Assembly (NCBI RefSeq): GCF_016545825.1
Contig: NC_052618.1
Span: 41,486,196 to 41,550,195, forward strand
Reading direction: 5' to 3'
From: Eucalyptus grandis
Lineage: Eukaryota > Streptophyta > Magnoliopsida > Myrtales > Myrtaceae
DNA length: 64,000 nucleotides
Shown one piece after another: positions 33,421 to 44,900 of this stretch (position 1 is its first letter; each line of letters begins with the position of its first letter). A program made the translations under genes and the position numbers. The notes below the pieces were generated by a model. The model saw only the letters and a program-made list of their open reading frames with translations. It was not told the origin of the DNA and made no database searches.

Positions 33421-34722
33421 GTGTAAACCAACTGTTTTGTCACTATTTCTCCATCGAAAGTTGGCTATTTTCTTCTCAATGACTGTACAAATTGAAATTG
33501 AGATTTTGAAAATAGACATTGCATATTGAGGAATTGTTTGCATCACTGATTTAATCAATATTTCCTTCCTGGCTTTTGACAATGAGTTTTCCTTCCAACT
33601 TTCTAACTTCATATTAACTCTAGCAAGAATCCAGGTGAACATTTCTTTCTTTGAGGCACCCCAATCCAAAGGAATTTCTAAGTATTTTCCTGTTTTATCA
33701 ATTTCTGGAACTCTCAACTCCAAAACCGTATTCTTCCTAAGGCTCTCCGAACATCTTTTACTAAAGTATATTCCTAATTTATTTAGATTTATAGTATAGC
33801 CTAATGCAAAACAATACTAATGTAGGATAGCTGCCGAATTTTGACATTTCAATAGAATACCATATAGGAAAAAGATATAATCATCCACCAATAATAGATG
33901 TGAGAGAGTAGAACATCTACTATTCAATTTGATTCCACAAATTGTATCTACTACAGCTGCTTGCTTCATCAAGTGAGAGAGCACATTTTCCACTAGAATA
34001 AACAGATAAGGAGATAACGAGTCAACTTGGCGAATACCTCATGTTGACCTAAATAATGTCATAGGTTCCCCGTTGAATTTAATGCTAAAAGATACTGTTG
34101 AAACACATTACATCACCCATTGCACCTACTTTTTACAAAAACCCATCTTGATTAAACATTCCTGGAGGAAGTCCCACTTTATTCGATCATACACTTTTTG
34201 CATATCTAACTTTAGAACAGCTTGGAACTTTCTTTTCCTCTCACGAGTTCTCACTCTATGAAGGACCTCTTGTACGATCAAGATGTTGTCTTGAATTTGT
34301 CTACCACCCACTAATGTGCTTTGTTCTGCTGCAATTAGGTTTAATAGCAATCGTTTCAGCCTATTCATTAGTACATTGCAAATAATTTTGTAAACAAAGT
34401 TGCATAGGCTTATAGGATGAAATTGTTCAAGCTTTTTTGGGTTTGGAATTTTGGGGATGAGGGTGATTGGGGTTCTGTTCATATTGGAGCTTAAGCAGCC
34501 AATATTAAAGATTTTTGCACCTTCTTGAAAATATCCTAATATATATCTTGCCAATGATGTTGGAAGAAAAACCCATTCAGTCCATCCGGCCCAGGAGCTT
34601 TGATAGCTCCTAATTGATGTATTGCAGCAGTAATTTCCTCCAAAGTGACAAGTTCTATTGGTCGTTGGCTCATATTCCATCAATCGAGCTTGGGACTTGA
34701 TGGATAGGCTAAAAGTTTCCAT
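33418..34722 (-). pseudogene. LINE B reverse transcriptase
   Basis: The 34126-34722 piece has TLIPKIPNPKKLEQFHPISL, CNFVYKIICNVLMNRLKRLL, LVGGRQIQDNILIVQEVLH and LKLDMQKVYDRIKWDFL. Frame-broken sequence covers the GDPLSPYLF and FADD region (33880-34060). The 33418-33723 piece reads WGASKKEMFTWILARVNMKL and SWKENSLSKARKEIL, the thumb region. It is more diverged than LINE A, consistent with being the older host element. Confidence 0.88.
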
Positions 34723-35149
34723 ACCCCACTAACTTGTAAGGATTTTTAAAGTAGACCCCCATCATCTCCTTAAGATTCTTCTCCTTTCTCACCCCATCCC
34801 CTTTTGTGTTCTGTAGCATGGTAATTCTGTTTCAAGTTCTTTGAAATGTTGTTGCATGGAAAAAATTAGTGTTTCTATCACCCCATTTTAGCCGACTGAT
34901 TCTAGATTGCATTCCCCAATACATCTCTTGCTACCCCAAAATTTCAATTTCTTAGTTTATCTTCTTTACTTCCTCACTCTTATTAGACACTTCAAGACTA
35001 TTCATCAATAATTGGAGTTCATTTCTCAGCTAATATATTCTTTTTTGAGTATTAGAGAATCTATTTTTGTTCCATTCAACTAGCTATTGTGCCACTATAC
35101 GCAATTTTTCCACCATATTCAGTCTTTAGGAATCTGTTTTAACCCATAC

Positions 35150-35950
35150 TCTCTTCATTATATGTGCACATTCCTTATCCTCTTACTAGAATGCTTCATA
35201 TCTAAACTTCCTTTCTTACGTTCCTTCTTTGGAGATACTAATAGAATTAGTGGACTGTGATTTGAACCAATGGCTGGCAAGGCTATACGTTCAGCATTTG
35301 GATAGGCAATTCTCCATTGTAGAGTACGTAAAGCTCTATCCAGCCATTTCTTAACAAATTCTCCTCCTCCTCTATTATTTGCCTAGGTAAATACACACCA
35401 TTTACATTCAAAATCTATTCAAGAGCAAGCATGCAGAAAATCTCTAAAAGTTGTAAGCCAGTAATGTTCTACCATTTTTTTTACCCACTTTCTCCCAATG
35501 ATACAATATTTCATTAAAATCACCCATGCATATCCAGGGTAGATGGTTTCTAACACTTGCTCTATGGATAGCCTCCCATAATAGCACTCTTTCTTTATAG
35601 TCATTAGGAACATGCAGAAATGTAATCCACATACATTGTCTACTATCTTGAAGTTGGCATTGAACATTAATAAAAGTATTCGAGTGCGACTCAACTGATA
35701 ACATTACTTGGTCATCTCAGAAAATGGCCAAGTCCCCTACAATCCCTTCGGACTCACTAAGAAGCTATTTTGAAATTCTAGCCACCTTCTCAAACATTAC
35801 ACCATTTGATCTTGATTTTTAGTTTCCATTAAAAAGACAATACTTGACCTTTCTTGAGTCACTAGGACTCTTAATGCTTGAATTGTTAGGGGTGTGTCCA
35901 ACCCTTGATAATTCCAACTTAAGAACTTCATGGATAATCCAATGACTAAT
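35150..35950 (-). pseudogene. LINE B endonuclease remnants
   Basis: Overlapping minus-strand pieces at 35419-35704 read NHLPWICMGDFNEILYHWEK, with the catalytic GDFN, and TFRDFLHACS. The start of ORF2 is recognisable at about 35940-35860 (MKFLSWNYQG-like). The sequence towards 35250 holds remnants of the C-terminal part. Stops and shifts are frequent. Confidence 0.8.
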
Positions 35951-36337
35951 TAGGGCTAGTAACCAAAGCCCATTGAGTTGACTTCTGCGCCGCTATAATA
36001 GGGGTCTCCACTAGCCGAGTTTTGTCAATTGATGGTGTCTTTGAAGATTGAGCACCATACGGGCAAAATCTCTTCCTTTTTTTGGATGTGGGAAGCTTGG
36101 TGCCTCTAAATTTGCACCTTACTAGTCCTTATTTAGCTTCATCACATAAGTTTCCAATTCCTTTAGCCGTTCCTTGTAGAGCGCCATAGTAGACTCATCA
36201 TTTAGACAACTGCTTCCTCTTTTTTGTGTTCCTTTATCTTCTATGATCATTATGTGTTCCTTTATCTTCTATGATCATTAGTGCTAAAGAAGAGGTCAAA
36301 TGATTGCCCTTTTGTTGAGATCATCATCCACATGCTA

Positions 36338-37560
36338 CTATCCATAGATGGACAGGATTGTGTCCTTGGTTTTCTCCTTCAACTTCTTATCTTTCTCAAG
36401 TTCAAAAGCAAGAGGGGTCTCTAACACCATATCCTCTTCTTCTTGGATAATAACTTGTTTACCATTGAAAATTTTGCCATACAGAATGAGTTCCCGCACT
36501 TTCACTCTTAGCCTTTGCCCAAATTTGCCTGGTAAGTTCTCTTCTAGCCCAAATTCTTCATAAGGTATCTCTTTACAAAAGGTGGCATAGTGCCTAATTC
36601 TTCCACAAGAACAGCAATAATGCGGAAGTCTTTTCATATATTAATTCTACCCAAAGCCTTTTACTCCCCAAGTTGATAATAACACCGGTCTTGAGAGGAT
36701 TAGCTAGGTTCAGGTTTATTTTTGCCTTGCCTACCTTATAAGTGTTGTTCCATTTGGCTTCTAATTTCACTTCTAGTACATTGCCCAGTTTTGATGCTAC
36801 TTCTTTCACTACTTCATTTGTAACTCTTCCCAATGGGAGTCCATAAAAATGCACCCAAAATGCACAATGAGTGAATTCATAACAGATTTCTAGAATATCC
36901 AAGTTACATTGCTGTAAAACTAAGAGATCACTAGAAGAAGACCACGGCCTGGAGTCTAAGACTTCCCATTTTTCAGCTTGTGAGTTAAAGGAAAAAGAGA
37001 AAAATCCCTGCTCTATACTCTTTTCATTGTGTTTAGGAAAGCTTGAAAGTTCACATTTGGTTTAGAGTAAAGCTTCCCAAACAATGATTACCTGCATTTT
37101 GTTAATTTCTCTTGAGAGATGCCTTCTTTGACATTTACTACATCATCTTCAGACCATAGGTTACCCAGGCTTTTACAGAGAGCCACCGGTCTTCGCTCTT
37201 CATTATACTGATCACCCATTAATAAATTTCCAAGATGCAGGGCCCAAAGGGATTTAAGCAGAATACAAACCTCAGAGACGAGACTACTCAAGACAGAACT
37301 CGGAAGATTACCCAGAAGAAGAGGGGACTTTGCTAATGGAGATCCTGCCCATTCTTCGCAAATGCAGGCCTGCAGCGTTCGGACCCAGCTGAAGTGTCGC
37401 GTTGCATCTCCAGAATGGTTGACAGGAGCTGTTTCAGTAGGTGGAGGAAGGAAGACTCGAAATGGGGAATGTGAGAGGGTAGGGATCGTGGGTATGTATA
37501 CAGGGATGGGTTGAAAGGGGATGGCAGCCATGGGCGGATGGAAGGGTATCGACTGGCCAT
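36338..37560 (-). pseudogene. LINE B ORF1 and leader junction
   Basis: Pieces read CKSLGNLWSEDDVVNVKEG (about 37130-37180), YEFTHCAFWVHFYGLP (about 36830-36890) and LPHYCCSCGRIRHYATFC (about 36580-36635), the last a CCHC knuckle. An ATG at 37560 (MASRYPSIRPW) starts a proline-rich N-terminal stretch. This is a DUF4283-plus-CCHC ORF1, as in LINE A, and is frame-broken. A perfect 28-bp tandem duplication lies just downstream at about 36225-36280. Confidence 0.75.
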
Positions 37561-37746
37561 AAGGGTTCAATGGCGAAGCTGTAAACAGAGAGAGAAGGCT
37601 AGAAGAGATAAAGAGAGGACCTGCCGTATAAGGATTCAGCTTATGGTGGGACGTTTAGGGTTTTAGTGGGGGCTGGATTAAGGTCTGCTGCTGAGGAGAA
37701 AACCATAGCTCCCCAGAAGGTAGAGAAGAACTACCCATTTGGCAGT

Positions 37747-37970
37747 GTCAATGAATTATGTTGAGAAGTATTTATTGTCATCGAGGTTTATATCGCAGAT
37801 GATCCTAAGCTAAAACGAAGGTAGTTAGTGAGAAAGAACCAAAATATAATGGTTCAATGATGAAATTAAATAAACAAATGGAATTCAAGAATGAAACCAT
37901 TAAAAAGAAAAAGAAAATCAATAAATTTAACGGCCACATTGAACAAAAAATTAAGAAGTTCAGGGGCGAA
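37747..37970. repeat. Remainder of tandem-repeat copy 3
   Basis: Directly after LINE B this continues the unit cut at 26195. Landmarks match copies 1 and 2: TCATCGAGGTTTAT, GAAAGAACCAAAATATAATG, AATTTAACGGCCACATTGAA and AAAAATTAAGAAGTTCA. It proves that the 11.5 kb between 26196 and 37746 is a later insertion. Confidence 0.82.
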
Positions 37971-38269
37971 TTGAACAACCCAAAACTTCAGAGATGGCTT
38001 AGATGGCTTTAAACAATGAGGAAAAATTCAAGTATTATTAGCGTCCCCGTCCCATACAAAAAGATCATCATCGAAGAAAGCCCTCCTTTATTTTCATCCC
38101 CCAAATAACCCATATACTACGTACTCATCGGTGTTGGCATAAACCCCCCGTGAAAAGGGAAGTAGTGACGGTTGTCCAAAAGTTCTTAACAGGGATGATC
38201 AGAGGCTGAGAATTAAGCATTTGGTCGAGGAAGCCATGCAGGCTCTAAAATCATGACTTTGTGCATCAC

Positions 38270-39300
38270 AAGCATCGATCGAATTTCTCATCCCTCACCA
38301 CAGATTGAAAATGTTGTTAAACCCACTGGTCTCCTTGCATATTTCAACACTGCAGTCAGCTGATATCAATCAAGACTCAAACCCAGTGAATCACCAAACA
38401 ACATGAAGGCTTCAAGAAGGCAAGATCATGAGATAAAACACAATCCTGATCGGATCTTCTCATCCCTTGCCATAAACTGAAAATGAGGTTAAACCCATTA
38501 CACTTAGCAGATTTCAAGACTCCAATCAACAGAATATCGATCAGATTCAAAGCTAGTGAATCACCAAAGAACATGAAGACTTCGCAAAGGCTAGATTATG
38601 AAATAATCATGATCCTTATCTCTATCGAACTTCACATCCCTCAGCAGAAACTGCAAATGAGGTTAAACCCATTACACCTCTGCAGAGTTCAAGACTCCAA
38701 TCAGCTGATATCAATCAGATTCAAATTCAGTGAATCACCAAGAACACGAAGACTTTCAAGAAGGCAAGATTATGAGACAAACACAATCTTCTGATCGATC
38801 TTCACATCCCTCACCAGAAACTGAAAATGAGATTAAACACATTACACCCTCTGCAGATTTCAAGACTCCATTCAGCTTATATCAATCAGATTCAAATTCA
38901 GTGAATCACCAAGAACATGAGGACTTTCAAGAAGGCAAGATTATGAGATAAACACGATCCTGTGATCAATCTTCACATTCCTCACCAGAAACTGTAAATG
39001 AGGATAAACCCACTACACTCTCCGCAAATTTCAAGACTCCGATCAGCTGATATCAATCGGATTCAAATTCAGTGATTCGCCAAAGAATATGAAGACTTCA
39101 AAACAAGGCAAGATTATGAGATCACTATGATACTGATCTATCTACTCATCCCTAACCAGAGATTGAACAAGAGGTTAAACCCATTACAGCCTGCGGATTT
39201 TGCCACTCCAATCGGCTGATATCAATCAGATTCAAGCCCATTGAACCACCAAACAACATGAAGACTCAAAGAAGGCAAGATCAAGAGATAAACTTTATCT
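38270..39300. repeat. Tandem array, about six copies of a ~171-bp unit
   Basis: The block TTTCAAGACTCCAATCAG (with variants) recurs at about 38337, 38508, 38683, 38855, 39024 and 39195, spacing 169-175. Each unit also holds ATCAATCAGATTCAAA, AGTGAATCACCAA, AGGCAAGATTATGAGA, and CACATCCCTCACCAGAAACTG. The outer copies are the most diverged. No reading frame persists across units. The array ends about 100 bases from the CGR1-type gene's stop, so its edge could be transcribed as that gene's 3' flank. Confidence 0.9.
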
Positions 39301-39403
39301 TAATCTCATTCAAAACTTCATTTCTTATACATAAAACAACAGAAACTGCCAAAATTACGACTCCGGAGGAAAAGTTACACTGAAATAAAGAACACAGGAA
39401 GCT

Positions 39404-39979
39404 TCACTTCTTGACCAGCTCGTCGGGGACGACCTTGAGCAACTTCCTCTGCTTCGACTTGGCGAGCTTCTTCAGCGTCTTGGGGTTGGTGATCTTCTGG
39501 AGCTTCGTCCCCGTCCTCAGTATGTTCTCCTTCTTCTTCTTCTCCCTCTCCTCCCTCTTCCTCCTCTTCTCCACCTTGTTCGCCCTTATCGTCTCCTTCA
39601 GCTCCGCCATCCTCTCCCTGTACGCCCTCTTGATCTCCTTCTGCCTCCCCCGCTCCTCGAAGCCCGTCCCCTTCACGCTCGCCCGCTGCGCCGACGCCCG
39701 CTGCCTCCGCGGCTGCTTCCACTTCCGCCCCGACACCCGCCCCGCGATCACCCCGTCGTAGGTCGGCCTCCCGAAGGAGAACGTCGAGGCGGTGGTCGGC
39801 CGGTCGGGGTCCTCCAGCGAGGGGATCGCCGCCCGCTTCGACGGCGGGGGGCCGGCGCCGTCGATCTCCATGGTGGCGCCATCGTCGGCGGCCGCCGAAG
39901 CCGCGGCGGCGCGCTTGCGCTTGTAGGTTTTGCCGCCGAAGCCCTCGTCAAGGGTGCGAAAGTCGATCGTGCACGCCAT
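39404..39979 (-). CDS. CGR1-type rRNA-processing protein (CCDC86/Cgr1 family)
   Basis: Intronless, 191 residues, starting MACTIDFRTLDEGFGG at a clear ATG. The N-terminal half is Ala-rich with a basic KTYKRKR patch and a Ser/Pro stretch; the middle has VSGRKWKQPRRQRAS. Residues from about 100 to 175 form a long Lys/Arg/Glu helix, with REREKKKKENILRTG typical of Cgr1, then KLQKITNPKTLKKLAKSKQR. Yeast Cgr1 and human CCDC86 are small nucleolar proteins needed for 60S ribosome assembly and pre-rRNA processing; a nucleolar role is inferred. The GC-rich, strongly basic coding sequence contrasts with AT-rich flanks. The frame is intact. Confidence 0.88.
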   Translation of the reverse strand: MACTIDFRTLDEGFGGKTYKRKRAAAASAAADDGATMEIDGAGPPPSKRAAIPSLEDPDRPTTASTFSFGRPTYDGVIAGRVSGRKWKQPRRQRASAQRASVKGTGFEERGRQKEIKRAYRERMAELKETIRANKVEKRRKREEREKKKKENILRTGTKLQKITNPKTLKKLAKSKQRKLLKVVPDELVKK

Positions 39980-39995
39980 GGAAGAAGGAGAGTGA

Positions 39996-40037
39996 AAACC
40001 CTAGGATTTGCCGTTGGGGGTGGGTTTTATAGGGTTT
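39996..40037 (-). promoter_or_regulatory. Two telo-box motifs upstream of the CGR1-type gene
   Basis: AAACCCTAG at 39996-40004 and TAGGGTTT at 40030-40037 lie 17-58 bases upstream of the start codon, one in each orientation. Telo-boxes are common in plant promoters of ribosome-biogenesis and ribosomal-protein genes, which fits the assigned function. Confidence 0.6.
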
Positions 40038-40039
40038 AG

Positions 40040-41480
40040 AGAAGTGCCGCCTTTTCTTATGGAAATTGCAGATTAGCCCTTGAAGTTTTGATTTATTTCG
40101 ATTTGGCCAAGACACTAATAAATTGTTACTTATTAGTAGGGCTAATCAAATTATACCGTAAGTTATTAATACTTTCAAGGGATATTCTTTTCTTTTCTTT
40201 TCTTTTAAATTACAATTTTTGGTGCCTCGCCATCTTGCTGTTATTCGATATGGAATACCTCGATTTAGAATTTCAAATATTATTATATTTAATTTAACGT
40301 TATCCCAAAATTCCAAAAAAAAAAAAAAGATTCCAATTCTTAATTTAGAGGGAAATCTTATAAATACAAATGATGGGTGATTTTTTGTTCCCCTCTAATA
40401 TTAGCCTTTAGTTCTATCCATAATATCTACTTCTTCATGAATATAAGCTCGATTGATTATCTAAAGAACTTAAGAAATAAGTGAGATCATACCTCACAGT
40501 CATATATATTGCATCCATAGACATTAAGGGTGACATTTCGCCATTTTCATATATTTTAATGTACAAGTATTAATACTATGATATTAAGAATTGTGAAGTA
40601 ACCGGAAGTAAAGCCACGGTTGTAACCTTAAAGAAGCAATTGCTTCAAGGGTGTACTATTTTTTTAGTAAAGGAATCTTTCACGAATTAATTTTTCAAAA
40701 TTTCACACTTTTGTTCACTAAAAATGATTGGTCATCGGAAAATCATTCATGATCAAAGAAAATATGCATGCTTAAAGTTGGGAAATGAATTCCTTAACCT
40801 GAAAAATGGAAAAATATTACCTAAAAAATAATTTTCCAGAAAAATATTTTCTTATCATGAAGTTTTTCTCGAAATAAATACACCTAAAATCATCCCAGTC
40901 GCCTTTGTCTTCTTCTTCCTAAGATTTTTCCAAAATAACTATCTTGTCTGTATCACATCTACATCTCCACCTTCCTCCACCTTAGATATTCAAGATGCGC
41001 ATTCCATATCATTTTTATGCTGTCAACATTTCACACCAACTTATCAGTTGTTCCCTCGGAGATGGGCAATTTAGCTTTTGACAATCCACCCCACAATGAA
41101 GAGCATGCATTGCAATAGTTGGTCCACAATGGCTTTAGTACACTTTTAGTCCCCCACTTACCATCGCGTCGGAACCACCCCTTTTGTCTTTGGCAATTAA
41201 ACCCTCTAAAGCAGCGGTCTAGTAAGGATGGCAAGACCATCGTCGCCCTCGCCACGACCAAGGCGACACCTCTTTACCTTCTCTCGCTCGCTCGCTCTCT
41301 CACGCATGTCTAGCAAGGGCAGGACAGAGTTGCCAAACCTTCGGTGGCAACCGGACGATGGTGGTTTCTCTCTCTTAATGCCTTTTCCCCATTCAGACCC
41401 AATTACACGAACTACACAAGTTAGGGGACCGAAAGTTTCCTTGAACCGCGGCACAGCTATCAAAATCACACACTGCTTTT
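40040..41480. other. AT-rich intergenic DNA
   Basis: No gene was recognised. There are short TTTTC and A runs (40186-40206, 40316-40329). A more GC-rich patch at 41040-41470, with GCTC repeats near 41283-41300, has open stretches on both strands but no domain. It includes GTCGCCCTCGCC-like wording also seen in the GC-core repeats at 50-57 kb. Confidence 0.5.
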
Positions 41481-41905
41481 GATAGGCGGCTTACCAAGCA
41501 TAGGCCTCCAGACTTTCACAGTTCCCACGAGGTCTTAAGTGCAGCCACTAGAAAACACATAGCCATCACATCCCCCAGAAATGCATCTAATGGCACGAGC
41601 ACATGAACTGGGAGCACAAATGAAAGAACAATAAAAACTGAAAAGAAAAGGGAGAGCGAATTTCTATCTATGAAACTGGAAACTTAGGAACATCGTCTTG
41701 CTCTCTAGAAGCATGTTCATGGAAGTACATCCCATTTAGGTAAAGTAAGGTAATTCAACCTCGAAATTGCAACATTAAACTAGCTAAACCTACTTTCTGC
41801 TTAAGCATACCAGAGGAGGCAGCATTTACAATTAAAAAGACTAAACAGCTCAACGGAAACTAGGGTTAGCATCGGCTTCGCTCCAGTTAATCTACTCCCG
41901 CTGAG

Positions 41906-44900
41906 TCACACCATCCCATGGAAGCCAGCTGACTCTAAGAGAAGTGCCTTGATCTGTTCTGGGAGGACATCTTGACCTTCCCTACATTGCTGAGACACGA
42001 GAAGCACCAAAATCGGAGAAATGATTAACAAATGACAATTGAAAAAGAAGGCAAACATAAGCTGCAATGCTTCAATTATGATGGTGCATTTCAAGGATTT
42101 CATTGGAAAATGCATATGTTTTGGTATCGTCTTGTGAATGAGAACAGGCTGACAGATTGCCAAATGGAGATGCATAGATGGTAGTATCTTTAAAGACGTC
42201 ACAACAATATTTTTACTTAATTTGTTACAGCCATATTGTTCTAATTAATGCTAATACGAGTTATCCTTTCTTCTGCTTTTCTTCCGTTTCCTATTGCATC
42301 GTGCATTTCATGATGTGCATCATCTTCATTTATGTTTCAGTTAGCCATCTCAATGCTAGCTCATCAGCAAGAATGAAAGGCGCGTGGCAGCAGAACACGA
42401 GTTCAGCACCTCTAGCGAAAGCTAGTTTAGCATAGTTTGCGTGCTGAGTTGAACTATGACTAGGACAAGGAGAAAGAGAACGAAACGCACCTCAGCTCGG
42501 AAAATGTCCATAGCGAATGCGTTGAAACAGCTGATGACAGCCTGTTGAATGTCCAACCCAAGGTTGTCTAGAGCCCTCATGGTGGAGAGCAAGAGCCCCG
42601 GTCTGCGTGCACAAAACATGTGGATGTTCACTGCTCTCCCTTCCCTCACTCTAACCTCCACCTGCAAAAAGCAAAACAGGGTGCTTATGCACAGATTAGA
42701 AATTGTAATGTACATGAACTATGTAAAAGAAATTATTATGATTGATGTAAAATAATAATTTGGTTGTGGAAAAGGGAGGACATATTATTTTGTGAATCCA
42801 AGGCTAGATTAGGTATTAATGCTACTTAGATGCTTTAAAGTAGATCTTAATACTTAATACCCAAATCCATGCGTCCTTGTTTTGCATTCAACTTCGAAGG
42901 AAGAAACTACATTGCAAAAGGATTTTAGTGCTATAACATAAATAAATGAAATGATGGTTAGACCAATCTTGGATGTGTAATCCCTTATAAACCATTTGAA
43001 AGCAAGTTCAAAATTTAGAGAAGTGAATGAAATCAAAATTTGATTGGCGATAAATTAAGGTTTCTCACAAAAATCAAATATGAAGCAATCTTTGACTTAA
43101 AAGGTAAAAACAAAGAGGACTGTCATCAAATTAGTATTCTCTGTAACTTGAGTCAATCGAAAGGACCACTTTAATTACCATTTTCTCAACCTCCTTAATG
43201 CGAAGGAGAACATAATTTCGTGATGGTAGATATATTTCAAAAATTCACTCCATTGGAACCCGAAGTTTCCATGAATGCACCAGACACCTAAGGCTCAGAA
43301 TTTTCAAGAAAGTTTAGTGCACGATGCAACTGAAGCAACACATCAAGATTAAAACAGCAAACATGATCAGATGATAGAAATTTACTCTTGCAGGCTGGCC
43401 TTTGGGACTTGGCAAGGAGCTCGGGCACAGTTCTTCCTTCACACGGCAAGGAAGGGTGGGCGGAGTTGGTGTCAATGGATGAAAATTAGTCGAAGGGGGC
43501 AACATGGTTCCAGGCGGGGTCGATTCTAGCTCGTTATGGAGGTCATTGATCCTTTGCAGAAGCTCCTTCAAGTAGTCAATAGCATCCCCAAGAATTGAAG
43601 CTCTATCCATCTGCCAGACATAATTCAGAACATCAGAAGTTACGATGACAGAGCTTCAGAAAGCCAAAAAAATTATTCTTTAATCAGTGCACAAAGTTCT
43701 CACATCCTATCCTAAGACGCATCGAATCTATTTATCATCTATTATTTTAAAATATGGCCGGAGAGTTGCTTTATTCACCGTCTTTTTTAGCATAGCACTT
43801 GTATCTGAAGATCCCAAGGGTTCACAAGAACTCGTAAAACCCTTTCTAATCCACAACTGACATGCTAGTAAAGTAAAGAGCCATTATGGCTACTTCTCTG
43901 TGCAATAGGCAGAGATGGTCCACATAAGAGATCATGGCAACACAAGACTAGGCACTAAAACATGAAAAGCAATCTCAGACAAAACGCAGGTATTATATAG
44001 ATAAGCTACCGCTCTCGAAGGACGAACTGGCCACAAACATGCAAATAACACCCATTTAATCAATAAAACACTCGCAAAGAGAAACTTTTGAAAAAAAAAA
44101 TTGCAACTTTGTCAGAGAAAGTTCCCACCTTGCTGATCTTGGGCACTACCGACCTAAGCATGTACAGCCTATCATTCAGCTTCTTCCTCCGGCGCCGCTC
44201 AGCCATCAGATTCTTCGCCGGCAGCCCCTTCTTCTTCCCCTTCTGATCGCCGACTGTGACCGTGCTGTTTGCATTCGAATTGCACCCTTCGTGCTTCGAG
44301 TCCTCCATAGCCTTCCCGCTCTCATTACCCTCATCGGTATCATAATTCAAACCGGACCCATCAAAGCTCAATTCGTCATTAATACCATCATCAATCTTCT
44401 TTCTCTTCTTGTCCAATTCGCCGAACCTCGACACCGAGATCTCCAAATTCCCCAATTTCTCAGCCCCGCCGCCATTACTGCCAGACCCATTTCTCAGGGC
44501 AGCTCTCTTCTGAAACAGAGTCGGCTGGGCGCCCGTCTGGGGGAAAACCTCAAGAGGCCTTAGGACCTTGGTAGACCTGTTCGTGAACAGTGGGTTGCCG
44601 GGGCTCTCGAAGCCTTCGAACCCAGTCAGCCCGAACCCGCCGCCTGGCAATTGGGTTGAGTTTTCACCGAGCGGGACGAGCCGACTGGGCACGGGCAGCA
44701 GCTCGGAACCGGAGCCCAGCTCGGAACCGCCCATGAGAAGCGGCGCGCTCGAGGTCTGATTGCCCTGCACCGAGCCAAAAAGCCCGGCGGCGTCGCAGCC
44801 CAAATCGAATCCATTGTCAAAGGAATTGTTCCAGGCGACGTTGAGGAGGGAGGAGAAGCAGTGCTTGGGCTGCAGGAAGGGCTGGTGGGTCTGCGAGGGG

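Larger units (their letters stand above)
26196..37746 (-). mobile_element. LINE B: L1-type LINE with RNase H, minus strand, split by LINE A
   Basis: The pieces are 26196-27406 (3' end: RNase H and tail) and 33069-37746 (5' leader, ORF1, endonuclease, reverse transcriptase). The A-tail appears as a T-rich run at 26195-26205 on the plus strand. A 16-base target duplication flanks the whole: GTCAATGAACTATGTT at 26180-26195 and GTCAATGAATTATGTT at 37747-37762, one mismatch. It therefore looks full length at both ends. The 5' leader (about 37570-37746) is followed by ORF1 and ORF2 remnants full of stops, so the copy is dead. The interrupted reading continues across the LINE A insertion through VADLI, which is encoded in the duplicated target. 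Confidence 0.88.

Noticed and set aside
38270..39300. CRISPR-like array because of regular spacing
   Set aside because: The whole ~171-bp unit repeats, not short repeats with unique spacers, and this is a plant nuclear sequence.
39375..39761. Open stretches on both strands overlapping the CGR1-type gene
   Set aside because: Shadow frames of a GC-rich Lys/Arg/Glu coding sequence; no domain.
41031..41482. Open stretches on both strands in a GC-richer patch
   Set aside because: No family resemblance, mutually overlapping, partly low-complexity GCTC repeats.
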